Positions 1 to 12,018 of a DNA stretch of 64,000 bases are shown in pieces. The stretch's first letter is position 1, and each line of letters begins with the position of its first letter. Position numbers and translations under genes: made by a program. The notes below the pieces were generated by a model that was not told the DNA's origin, did no database searches, and saw nothing but the letters and a program-made list of their open reading frames with translations. Source of the DNA: Xanthostigma xanthostigma (Eukaryota; Arthropoda; Insecta; Raphidioptera; Raphidiidae); contig OY754470.1 of NCBI GenBank assembly GCA_963575645.1, positions 33,276,501 to 33,340,500 of the forward strand, read 5' to 3'.

Positions 1-1079
1 GGTTATAGTGTAAATAGACTTACCTTCATGAAATAAAGCAATTTTGCCTATAAGGACTTATTTGCCCCTTATTGTCATAAAGCATGTGAAAACTGCTTGT
101 ATGCGTTAAAATAATGTATAATATGCAGTTTGCATTTTCTTATGAGAGAATGATCCAAACCTGAATGTTATAGTGAAAATAGACTTACCTTTGTAAAATA
201 AAACATTTTTGCCTATAAGGACTCATTTGCACGCAATTGTCGTGAAGCATGTAAAAACTGCTTGTCAGCGTTAAAATAATGGTTAATATGCAGTTTGCTT
301 TTTCTTATGAGAGAATGATCCAAACCTGAATGTTATAGTGTAAATAGACTTACCTTCATGAAATAAAGCAATTTTGCCTATAAGGACTTATTTGCCCCTT
401 ATTGTCATAAAGCATGTAAAAACTGCTTGTATGCGTTAAAATAATGTATAATATGCAGTTTGCATTTTCTTATGAGAGAATGATCCAAACCTGAATGTTA
501 TAGTGTAAATAGACTAACCTTCATGAAATAAAGAAATTTTGCCTATAAGGACTCATTTGCCCCTAATTGTCATAAAGCATGTAAAAACTGCTTGTATGCG
601 TTAAAATGATAGTAAATAAGCAGTTTGCATTTTCTTATGAGAGAAAGATCCAAACCAGAGTGTTATAGTGTAAATAGACTTACCCTCATAAAATAAAGCA
701 ATTTTGCCTATAAGGACTCATTTGCACCTACTTGTCATAAAGCTTGTAAAAACTGCGTGTATGCGTTAAAATAATAGTTAATATGCAGTTTGCATTTTCT
801 TATAAGAGAATGATCTAAACCTGAATGTTATAGTTTAAGTAAACTTACCTTTGTAAAGTAAAGCAATTTTGCCTATAAGGACTCATTTGCCCCTAATTGT
901 CATAAAGCATGTAAAAACTGCTTGTATGCGTTAAAATAATGGTTAATATGCAGTTTGCATTTTCTTATGAGAGAATGATCCAAACCTGAATGTTATAGTG
1001 TAAATAGACTTACCTTTGTAAAATAAAGCAATTTTGCCTATAAGGACTCATTTGCACGCAATTGTCGTGAAGCATGTAA

Positions 1080-1121
1080 AAACTGCTTGTCTGCGTGAAA
1101 ATGATAGTAAATATGCAGTTT
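1080..1121. other. Inverted-repeat pair AAACTGC / GCAGTTT (example copy)
   Basis: AAACTGC at 1,080-1,086 is the reverse complement of GCAGTTT at 1,115-1,121, with 28 bp between the arms. The pair is present in most monomers and its right arm overlaps the 13-bp dyad, so two alternative foldbacks share the same bases. Non-B DNA potential has been proposed as a common property of centromeric satellites; whether this one extrudes is not shown by sequence alone. Confidence 0.55.
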
Positions 1122-1125
1122 GCAT
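1113..1125. other. Conserved 13-bp dyad within the monomer (example copy)
   Basis: ATGCA, a 3-bp GTT centre and TGCAT form a perfect 5-bp inverted repeat. It occurs at the same place, monomer positions 122-134, in most of the monomers read. Single-base exceptions exist: ATACAG near 1,278, GCAGATTGC near 10,193 and CAGTTTTCAT near 4,252. It could be a protein-binding dyad or a short hairpin; no known centromere-protein site is matched. The function is unknown and the regularity may simply reflect monomer ancestry. Confidence 0.6.
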
Positions 1126-4100
1126 TTTCTTATGAGAGAATGATCCAAACCTGAACGTTATAGTGTAAATAGACTTACCCTCATAAAATAAAGCAATTTT
1201 GCTTATAAGGACTCATTTGCACGCAATTGTCGTGAAGCATGTAAAAACTGCTTGTCTGCGTTAAAATAATGGTTAATATACAGTTTGCATTTTCTTATGA
1301 GAGAATGATCCAAACCTGAATGTTATAGTGTAAATAGACTAACCTTCATGAAATAGAGCAATTTTTCCTATAAGGACTCATTTGCCCCTAATTGTCATAA
1401 AGCATGTAAAAACTGCTTGTCAGCGTTAAAATAATGGTTAATATGCAGTTTGCATTTTCTTATGAGAGAATGATCCAAACCTGATTGTTATAGTGTAAAT
1501 AGACTTACCTTCATGAAATAAAGCAATTTTGCCTATAAGGACTTATTTGCCCCTTATTGTCACAAAGCATGTAAAAACTGCTTGTATGCGTTAAAATAAT
1601 GTATAATATGCAGTTTGCATTTTCTTATGAGAGAATGATCCAAATCTGAATGTTATAGTGAAAATAGACTTACCTTTGTAAAATAAAACATTTTTGCCTA
1701 TAAGGACTCATTTGCACGCAATTGTCGTGAAGCATGTAAAAACTGCTTGTCTGCGTTAAAATAATGGTTAATATGCAGTTTGCATTTTTTTATGAGAGAA
1801 TGATCCAAACCTGAATGTTATAGTGTAAATAGACTAACCTTTGTAAAATAAAGCAATTTTGCCTATAAAGACTTATTTGCACCTAATTGTCATAAAGCAT
1901 GTAAAAACTGCTTGTCTGCGTTTAAATAATGGATAATATGCAGTTTGCATTTTCTTATGAGAGAATGATCCAAACCTGAATGTTATAGTGTAAATAGATT
2001 TACCTTTGTAAAATAAAGCAATTTTGCCTATAAGGACTTATTTGCACGCAATTGTCGTGAAGCGTGTAAAAACTGCTTGTCTGCGTGAAAATGATAGTAA
2101 ATATGCAGTTTGCATTTTCTTATGAGAGAATGATCCAAACCTAAATGGTATAAAGTAAATAGACTTACCCTCATGAAATAAAGCAATTTTGCCTATAAAG
2201 ACTCATTTGCACCTAATTGTCGTAAAGCATGTAAAAACTGCTTGTCTGCGTTTAAATAATGGTTAATATGCAGTTTGCATTTTCTTATGAGAGAATGATC
2301 CAAACCTGAATGTTATAGTGTAAATAGACTTACCTTCATGAAATAAAGCAATTTTGCCTATAAGGACTCATTTGCCCCTAATTGTCATAAAGCATGTAAA
2401 AACTGCTTGTATGCGTTAAAATAATGGTTAATATGCAGATTGCATTTTCTTATGAGAGAATGATCCAAACCTGAATGTTATAGTGTAAATAGACTTACCT
2501 TTGTAAAATAAAGCAATTTTGCCTATAAGGACTCATTTGCACGCAATTGTCGTGAAGCATGTAAAAACTGCTTGTCTGCGTGAAAATGATAGTAAATATG
2601 CAGTTTGCATTTTCTTATGAGAGAATGATCCAAACCTGAATGTTATAGTGTAAATATACTTACCCTCATGAAATAAAGCAATTTTGCCTATAAAGACTCA
2701 TTTGCACCTAATTGTCGTAAAGCATGTAAAAACTGCTTGTCTGCGTTTAAATAATGGATAATATGCAGTTTGCATTTTCTTATGAGAGAATGATCCAAAC
2801 CTGAATGTTATAGTGTAAATAGACTTACCCTCATGAAATAAAGCAATTTTGCCTATAAGGACTCATTTGCACCTAATTGTCATAAAGCATGTAAAAACTG
2901 CTTGTCTGCGTTTAAATAATGGTTAATATGCAGTTTGCATTTTCTTATGAGAGAAAGATCCAAACCTGAATGTTATAGTGTAAATAGACTTACCTTCATG
3001 AAACAAAGCAATTTTGCCTATAAGGACTCATTTGCCCCTAATTGTCATAAAGCATGTAAAAACTGCTTGTTGCGTTAAAATAATGGTTAATATGCAGTTT
3101 GCATTTTCTTATGAGAGAAGGATCCAAACCTGAATGTTATAGTGTAAATAGACTTACCTTTGTAAAATAAAGCAATTTTGCTTATAAGGACTCATTTGCA
3201 CGCAATTGTCGTTAAGCATATAAAAACTGCTTGTCTGCGTTAAAATAATGGTTAATATGCAGTTTGCATTTTCTTATGAGAGAATGATCCAAACCTGAAT
3301 GTTATAGTGAAAGTAGACTTACCTTTGTGAAATAAAACAATTTTGCCTTTAAGGACTTATTTCCACCTAATTGTCGTAAAACATGTGAAAACTGCTTGTC
3401 TGCGTGAAAATGATAGTAAATATGCAGTTTGCATTTTCTTATGAGAGAAAGATCCAAACCTGAATGTTATAGTGTAAATAGACTTACCTTCATGAAATAA
3501 AGCAATTTTGCCTATAAGGACTCATTTGCCCCTAATTGTCATAAAGCATGTAAAAACTGCTTGTATGCGTTAAAATAATGGTTAATATGCAGTTTGCATT
3601 TTCTTATGAGAGAATGATCCAAACCTGAATGTTATAGTGAAAATAGACTTACCTTTGTAAAATAACGTAATTTTGCCTATAAGGACTCATTTGCACGCAA
3701 TTGTCGTGAAGCATGTAAAAACTGCTTGTCTGCGTTAAAATAATGGTTAATATGCAGTTTGCATTTTCTTATGAGAGAATGATCCAAACCTAAATGTTTT
3801 TGTGAAAATAGACTAACCCTCATAAAATAAAGCAATTTTGCCTATAAAGACTCATTTGCACCTAATTGTCATAAAGCATGTAAAAACTGTTTGTATGCGT
3901 TAAAATGATAGTAAATATGCAGTTTGCATTTTCTTATGAGAGAAAGATCCAAACCAGAATGTTATAGTGTAAACAGACTTACCCTCATAAAATAAAGCAA
4001 TTTTGCCTATAAGGACTCATTTGCACCTACTTGTCATACAGCTTGTAAAAACTGCGTGTATGCGTTAAAATAATAGTTAATATGCAGTTTGCATTTTCTT

Positions 4101-7100
4101 ATAAGAGAATGATCTAAACCTGAATGTTATAGTTTAAGTAAACTAACCTCTGTAAAGTAAAGCAATTTTGCCTATAAGGACTCATTTGCCCCTAATTGTC
4201 ATAAAGCATGTAAAAACTGCTTGTATGCGTTAAAATAATGGTTAATATGCAGTTTTCATTTTCTTATGAGAGAATGATCCAAACCTGAATGTTATAGTGT
4301 AAATAGACTTACCTTTGTAAAATAAAGCAATTTTGCCTATAAGGACTCATTTGCACGCAATTGTCGTGAAGCATGTAAAAACTGCTTGTCTGCGTGAAAA
4401 TGATAGTAAATATGCAGTTTGCATTTTCTTATGAGAGAATGATCCAAACCTGAACGTTATAGTGTAAATAGACTTACCCTCATGAAATAAAGCAATTTTG
4501 CCTATAAGGACTCATTTGCACGCAATTGTCGTGAAGCATGTAAAAACTGCTTGTCTGCGTTAAAATAATGGTTAATATGCAGATTGCATTTTCTTATGAG
4601 AGAATGATCCAAACCTTAATGTTATAGTGTAAATAGACTAACCTTCATGAAATATAGCAATTTTTCCTATAAGGACTCATTTGCCCCTAATTGTCATAAA
4701 GCATGTAAAAACTGATTGTCAGCGTTAAAATAATGGTTAATATGCAGTTTGCATTTTCTTATGAGAGAATGATCCAAACCTGAACGTTATAGTGTAAATA
4801 GACTTACCCTCATGAAATAAAGCAATTTTGCCTATAAGGACTCATTTGCACGCAATTGTCGTGAACCATGTAAAAACTGCTTGTCTGCGTTAAAATAATG
4901 GTTAATATGCAGTTTGCATTTTCTTATGAGAGAATGATCCAAACCTGAATGTTATAGTGTAAATAGACTAACTTTCATGAAATAAAGCAATTTTTCCTAT
5001 AAGGACTCATTTGCCCCTAATTGTCATAAAGCATGTAAAAACTGCTTGTCAGCGTTAAAATAATGGTTAATATGCAGTTTGCATTTTCTTATGAGAGAAT
5101 GATCCAATCCTGATTGTTATAGTGTAAATAGACTTACCTTCATGAAATAAAGCAATTTTGCCTATAAAGACTCATTTGCACCTAATTGTCATAAAGCATG
5201 TAAAAACTGCTTGTATGCGTTAAAATGATAGTAAATATGCAGTTTGCATTTTCTTATGAGAGAAAGATCCAAACCAGAATGTTATAGTGTAAATAGACTT
5301 ACCCTCATACAATAAAGCAATTTTGCCTATAAGGACTCATTTGCACCTACTTGTCATAAAGCTTGTAAAAACTGCGTGTATGCGTTAAAATAATAGTTAA
5401 TATGCAGTTTGCATTTTCTTATAAGAGAATGATCTAAGCCTGAATGTTATAGTTTAAGTAAACTAACCTTTGTAAAGTAAAGCAATTTTGCCTATAAGGA
5501 CTCATTTGCCCCTAATTGTCATAAAGCATGTAAAAACTGCTTGTATGCGTTAAAATAATGGTTAATATGCAGTTTGCATTTTCTAATGAGAGAATGATCT
5601 AAGCCTGAATGTTATAGTGTAAATAGACTTACCTTTGTAAAATAAAGCAATTTTGCCTATAAGGACTCATTTGCACGCAATTGTCGTGAAGCATGTAAAA
5701 ACTGCTTGTCTGCGTGAAAATGATAGTAAATATGCAGTTTGCATTTTCTTATGAGAGAATGATCCAAACCTGAACGTTATAGTGTAAATAGACTTACCCT
5801 CATGAAATAAAGCAATTTTGCCTATAAGGACTCATTTGCACGCAATTGACGTGAAGCATGTAAAAACTGCTTGTCTGCGTTAAAATAATGGTTAATATGC
5901 AGTTTGCATTTTCTTATGAGAGAATGATCCAAACCTTAATGTTATAGTGTAAATAGACTAACCTTCATGAAATAAAGCAATTTTTCCTATAAGGACTCAT
6001 TTGCCCCTAATTGTCATAAAGCATGTAAAAACTGCTTGTCAGCGTTAAAATAATGGTTAATATGCAGTTTGCATTTTCTTATGAGAGAATGATCCAAACC
6101 TGATTGTTATAGTGTAAATAGACTTACCTTCATGAAATAAAGCAATTTTGCCTATAAGGACTTATTTGCCCCTTATTGTCATACAGCATGTAAAAACTGC
6201 TTGTATGCGTTAAAATAATGTATAATATGCAGTTTGCATTTTCTTATGAGAGAATGATCCAAACCTGAATGTTATAGTGAAAATAGACTTACCTTTGTAA
6301 AATAAAACATTTTTGCCAATAAGGACTCATTTGCACGCAATTGTCGTGAAGCATGTAAAAACTGCTTGTCTGCGTGAAAATGATAGTAAATATGCAGTTT
6401 GCATTTTCTTATGAGAGAATGATCCAAACCTGAACGTTATAGTGTAAATAGACTTACCCTCATAAAATAAAGCAATTTTGCCTATAAAGATTCATTTGCA
6501 CCTAATTGTCGTAAAGCATGTGAAAACTGCTTGTCTGCGTTTAAATAATGGTTAATATGCAGTTTGCATTTTCTTATGAGAGAATGATCCAAACCTGAAT
6601 GTTATAGTGTAAATAGACTTACTTTTGTAAAATAAAGCAATTTTGCCTATAAGGACTCATTTGCACGCAATTGTCGTGAAGTATGTAAAAACTGCTTGTC
6701 TGCGTTAAAATAATGGTTAATATGCAGTTTGCATTTTCTTATGAGAGAATGATCCAAACCTGAATGTTATAGTGTAAATAGACTTACCTTCATGAAATAA
6801 AGCAATTTTGCCTATAAGGACTCATTTGCCCCTAATTGTCATAAAGCATGTAAAAACTGCTTGTCAGCGTTAAAATAATGGTTAATATGCAGTTTGCATT
6901 TTCTTATGAGAGAACGATCCAAACCTGATGGTTATAGTGTAAATAGACTTACCTTCATGAAATAAAGCAATTTTGCCTATAAGGACTTATTTGCCCCTTA
7001 TTGTCATAAAGCATGTGAAAACTGCTTGTATGCGTTAAAATAATGTATAATATGCAGTTTGCATTTTCTTATGAGAGAATGATCCAAACCTGAATGTTAT

Positions 7101-8927
7101 AGTGAAAATAGACTTACCTTTGTAAAATAAAACATTTTTGCCTATAAGGACTCATTTGCACGCAATTGTCGTGAAGCATGTAAAAACTGCTTGTCAGCGT
7201 TAAAATAATGGTTAATATGCAGTTTGCTTTTTCTTATGAGAGAATGATCCAAACCTGAATGTTATAGTGTAAATAGACTTACCTTCATGAAATAAAGCAA
7301 TTTTGCCTATAAGGACTTATTTGCCCCTTATTGTCATAAAGCATGTAAAAACTGCTTGTATGCGTTAAAATAATGTATAATATGCAGTTTGCATTTTCTT
7401 ATGAGAGAATGATCCAAACCTGAATGTTATAGTGTAAATAGACTAACCTTCATGAAATAAAGAAATTTTGCCTATAAGGACTCATTTGCCCCTAATTGTC
7501 ATAAAGCATGTAAAAACTGCTTGTATGCGTTAAAATGATAGTAAATAAGCAGTTTGCATTTTCTTATGAGAGAAAGATCCAAACCAGAGTGTTATAGTGT
7601 AAATAGACTTACCCTCATAAAATAAAGCAATTTTGCCTATAAGGACTCATTTGCACCTACTTGTCATAAAGCTTGTAAAAACTGCGTGTATGCGTTAAAA
7701 TAATAGTTAATATGCAGTTTGCATTTTCTTATAAGAGAATGATCTAAACCTGAATGTTATAGTTTAAGTAAACTTACCTTTGTAAAGTAAAGCAATTTTG
7801 CCTATAAGGACTCATTTGCCCCTAATTGTCATAAAGCATGTAAAAACTGCTTGTATGCGTTAAAATAATGGTTAATATGCAGTTTGCATTTTCTTATGAG
7901 AGAATGATCCAAACCTGAATGTTATAGTGTAAATAGACTTACCTTTGTAAAATAAAGCAATTTTGCCTATAAGGACTCATTTGCACGCAATTGTCGTGAA
8001 GCATGTAAAAACTGCTTGTCTGCGTGAAAATGATAGTAAATATGCAGTTTGCATTTTCTTATGAGAGAATGATCCAAACCTGAACGTTATAGTGTAAATA
8101 GACTTACCCTCATAAAATAAAGCAATTTTGCTTATAAGGACTCATTTGCACGCAATTGTCGTGAAGCATGTAAAAACTGCTTGTCTGCGTTAAAATAATG
8201 GTTAATATACAGTTTGCATTTTCTTATGAGAGAATGATCCAAACCTGAATGTTATAGTGTAAATAGACTAACCTTCATGAAATAGAGCAATTTTTCCTAT
8301 AAGGACTCATTTGCCCCTAATTGTCATAAAGCATGTAAAAACTGCTTGTCAGCGTTAAAATAATGGTTAATATGCAGTTTGCATTTTCTTATGAGAGAAT
8401 GATCCAAACCTGATTGTTATAGTGTAAATAGACTTACCTTCATGAAATAAAGCAATTTTGCCTATAAGGACTTATTTGCCCCTTATTGTCACAAAGCATG
8501 TAAAAACTGCTTGTATGCGTTAAAATAATGTATAATATGCAGTTTGCATTTTCTTATGAGAGAATGATCCAAATCTGAATGTTATAGTGAAAATAGACTT
8601 ACCTTTGTAAAATAAAACATTTTTGCCTATAAGGACTCATTTGCACGCAATTGTCGTGAAGCATGTAAAAACTGCTTGTCTGCGTTAAAATAATGGTTAA
8701 TATGCAGTTTGCATTTTTTTATGAGAGAATGATCCAAACCTGAATGTTATAGTGTAAATAGACTAACCTTTGTAAAATAAAGCAATTTTGCCTATAAAGA
8801 CTTATTTGCACCTAATTGTCATAAAGCATGTAAAAACTGCTTGTCTGCGTTTAAATAATGGATAATATGCAGTTTGCATTTTCTTATGAGAGAATGATCC
8901 AAACCTGAATGTTATAGTGTAAATAGA

Positions 8928-9752
8928 CTTACCCTCATGAAATAAAGCAATTATGCCTATAAGGACTCATTTGCACCTAATTGTCGTAAAGCATGTAAAA
9001 ACTGCTTGTCTGCGTTTAAATAATAGTTAATATGCAGTTTGCATTTTCTTATGAGAGAATGATCTAAACCTGAATGTTATAGTTTAAGTAAACTTACCTT
9101 TGTAAAATAAAGCAATTTTGCCTATATAGACTAATTTGCCCCTAATTGTCGTAAAGCATGTAAAAACTGCTTGTATGCGTTAAAATAATGGTTAATATGC
9201 AGTTTGCATTTTCTTATGAGAGAATGATCCAAACCTGAATGTTATAGTGTAAATAGATTTACCTTTGTAAAATAAAGCAATTTTGCCTATAAGGACTCAT
9301 TTGCACGCAATTGTCGTGAAGCATGTAAAAACTGCTTGTCTGCGTGAAAATGATAGTAAATATGCAGTTTGCATTTTCTTATGAGAGAATGATCTAAACC
9401 TGAATGTTATAGTGTAAATAGACTTACCCTCATGAAATAAAGCAAATTTGCCTATAAGGACTCATTTGCACCTAATTGTCATAAAGCTTGTAAAAACTGC
9501 TTGTATGGGTTAAAATAATAGTTAATATGCAGTTTGCATTTTCTTATGAGAGAATGATCTAAACCTGAATGTTATAGTTTAAGTAAACTTACCTTTGTAA
9601 AATAAAGCAATTTTGCCTATATAGACTAATTTGCCCCTAATTGTCGTAAAGCATGTAAAAACTGCTTGTATGCGTTAAAATAATGGTTAATATGCAGTTT
9701 GCATTTTCTTATGAGAGAATGATCCAAACCTGAATGTTATAGTGTAAATAGA
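8928..9752 (+). repeat. Five-monomer (825 bp) segment absent from block 1
   Basis: On either side of this segment, blocks 1 and 2 align (shifts 6,929 before and 7,754 after; the difference is exactly 5 x 165). The segment contains the TTTAAGTAAAC / TATATAGACTAA monomer type twice, at about 9,081 and 9,576. These are 495 bp (three monomers) apart, so a local three-monomer duplication is also visible. It is also present in block 3 at about 14,207-15,031, which indicates either loss from block 1 or gain before block 3 formed. Confidence 0.8.
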
Positions 9753-10193
9753 TTTACCTTTGTAAAATAAAGCAATTTTGCCTATAAGGACTTATTTGCA
9801 CGCAATTGTCGTGAAGCGTGTAAAAACTGCTTGTCTGCGTGAAAATGATAGTAAATATGCAGTTTGCATTTTCTTATGAGAGAATGATCCAAACCTAAAT
9901 GGTATAAAGTAAATAGACTTACCCTCATGAAATAAAGCAATTTTGCCTATAAAGACTCATTTGCACCTAATTGTCGTAAAGCATGTAAAAACTGCTTGTC
10001 TGCGTTTAAATAATGGTTAATATGCAGTTTGCATTTTCTTATGAGAGAATGATCCAAACCTGAATGTTATAGTGTAAATAGACTTACCTTCATGAAATAA
10101 AGCAATTTTGCCTATAAGGACTCATTTGCCCCTAATTGTCATAAAGCATGTAAAAACTGCTTGTATGCGTTAAAATAATGGTTAATATGCAGA

Positions 10194-11649
10194 TTGCATT
10201 TTCTTATGAGAGAATGATCCAAACCTGAATGTTATAGTGTAAATAGACTTACCTTTGTAAAATAAAGCAATTTTGCCTATAAGGACTCATTTGCACGCAA
10301 TTGTCGTGAAGCATGTAAAAACTGCTTGTCTGCGTGAAAATGATAGTAAATATGCAGTTTGCATTTTCTTATGAGAGAATGATCCAAACCTGAACGTTAT
10401 AGTGTAAATAGACTTACCCTCATAAAATAAAGCAATTTTGCTTATAAGGACTCATTTGCACGCAATTGTCGTGAAGCATGTAAAAACTGCTTGTCTGCGT
10501 TAAAATAATGGTTAATATACAGTTTGCATTTTCTTATGAGAGAATGATCCAAACCTGAATGTTATAGTGTAAATAGACTAACCTTCATGAAATAGAGCAA
10601 TTTTTCCTATAAGGACTCATTTGCCCCTAATTGTCATAAAGCATGTAAAAACTGCTTGTCAGCGTTAAAATAATGGTTAATATGCAGTTTGCATTTTCTT
10701 ATGAGAGAATGATCCAAACCTGATTGTTATAGTGTAAATAGACTTACCTTCATGAAATAAAGCAATTTTGCCTATAAGGACTTATTTGCCCCTTATTGTC
10801 ACAAAGCATGTAAAAACTGCTTGTATGCGTTAAAATAATGTATAATATGCAGTTTGCATTTTCTTATGAGAGAATGATCCAAATCTGAATGTTATAGTGA
10901 AAATAGACTTACCTTTGTAAAATAAAACATTTTTGCCTATAAGGACTCATTTGCACGCAATTGTCGTGAAGCATGTAAAAACTGCTTGTCTGCGTTAAAA
11001 TAATGGTTAATATGCAGTTTGCATTTTTTTATGAGAGAATGATCCAAACCTGAATGTTATAGTGTAAATAGACTAACCTTTGTAAAATAAAGCAATTTTG
11101 CCTATAAAGACTTATTTGCACCTAATTGTCATAAAGCATGTAAAAACTGCTTGTCTGCGTTTAAATAATGGATAATATGCAGTTTGCATTTTCTTATGAG
11201 AGAATGATCCAAACCTGAATGTTATAGTGTAAATAGACTTACCCTCATGAAATAAAGCAATTATGCCTATAAGGACTCATTTGCACCTAATTGTCGTAAA
11301 GCATGTAAAAACTGCTTGTCTGCGTTTAAATAATAGTTAATATGCAGTTTGCATTTTCTTATGAGAGAATGATCTAAACCTGAATGTTATAGTTTAAGTA
11401 AACTTACCTTTGTAAAATAAAGCAATTTTGCCTATATAGACTAATTTGCCCCTAATTGTCGTAAAGCATGTAAAAACTGCTTGTATGCGTTAAAATAATG
11501 GTTAATATGCAGTTTGCATTTTCTTATGAGAGAATGATCCAAACCTGAATGTTATAGTGTAAATAGATTTACCTTTGTAAAATAAAGCAATTTTGCCTAT
11601 AAGGACTCATTTGCACGCAATTGTCGTGAAGCATGTAAAAACTGCTTGT
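10194..11649 (+). repeat. Repeat of 7,884-9,339 at a 14-monomer offset
   Basis: The 1,456-bp stretch reads the same as 7,884-9,339 (shift 2,310 = 14 x 165), including the rare forms GTCACAAAGC, GCATTTTTTTATG, AATAGAGC and CAATTATGCC. It is bounded on the left by the T/A difference at 10,193 and on the right by the one-base deletion at about 11,649. It looks like a back-jump within the array and has no equivalent at this place in block 3. Confidence 0.8.
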
Positions 11650-12018
11650 TGCGTTAAAATAATGGTTAATATGCAGTTTGCATTTTCTTATGAGAGAAGG
11701 ATCCAAACCTGAATGTTATAGTGTAAATAGACTTACCTTTGTAAAATAAAGCAATTTTGCTTATAAGGACTCATTTGCACGCAATTGTCGTTAAGCATAT
11801 AAAAACTGCTTGTCTGCGTTAAAATAATGGTTAATATGCAGTTTGCATTTTCTTATGAGAGAATGATCCAAACCTGAATGTTATAGTGAAAGTAGACTTA
11901 CCTTTGTGAAATAAAACAATTTTGCCTTTAAGGACTTATTTCCACCTAATTGTCGTAAAACATGTGAAAACTGCTTGTCTGCGTGAAAATGATAGTAAAT
12001 ATGCAGTTTGCATTTTCT

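Larger units (their letters stand above)
992..1156 (+). repeat. Representative satellite monomer with its internal anatomy
   Basis: This complete 165-bp monomer shows the standard layout. Positions 1-60 (GTTATAG... to ...GGACTCAT) are well conserved apart from a few sites, such as CTTTGTAAA versus CTTCATGAA versus CCTCATAAA near 22-31. Positions 64-80 are a variable block with at least four common forms: CACGCAATTGTCGTGAA, CACCTAATTGTCATAAA, CACCTAATTGTCGTAAA and CCCCTAATTGTCATAAA. Positions 89-95 are AAACTGC. Positions 98-120 are a second variable block (GTCTGCGTGAAAATGATAG, GTATGCGTTAAAATAATGG and GTCTGCGTTTAAATAATGG forms). Positions 122-134 are the dyad ATGCAGTTTGCAT, and 135-165 are conserved. 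Forms of the two variable blocks tend to travel together, so they define monomer subtypes useful for tracing higher-order structure. Confidence 0.9.
1..6929 (+). repeat. Multi-monomer block 1 (42 monomers)
   Basis: Base 1 is the last base of a preceding monomer, then 42 monomers follow. Positions 1-1,998 match 6,930-8,927 (shift 6,929) and also about 12,209-14,184. Positions 1,935-7,195 match 14,968-20,228 (shift 13,033). Relative to block 2, five monomers are missing at about 1,998. A one-base deletion (CTTGTTGCG) near 3,070, a BamHI-type GGATCC at 3,120 and the AAACAAAGC variant at 3,002 are markers shared with the 16.0-16.2 kb copy. No gene is present. Confidence 0.85.
6930..12018 (+). repeat. 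Multi-monomer block 2 (about 31 monomers)
   Basis: It starts like block 1 but contains five extra monomers (8,928-9,752). It follows block 1 again from about 9,689 to 10,394, then jumps back to sequence already seen at 7,884-9,339. From about 11,631 it follows block 1 positions 3,052 onward (shift 8,579), including the same one-base deletion and the GGATCC at 11,699. The block is thus a mosaic of pieces found elsewhere in the array, all joined in monomer register. No gene is present. Confidence 0.8.

Noticed and set aside
51..60. AP-1-like GGACTCAT / ATGAGTCC element in many monomers
   Set aside because: It lacks the full TGAGTCA core and its recurrence is explained by monomer ancestry.
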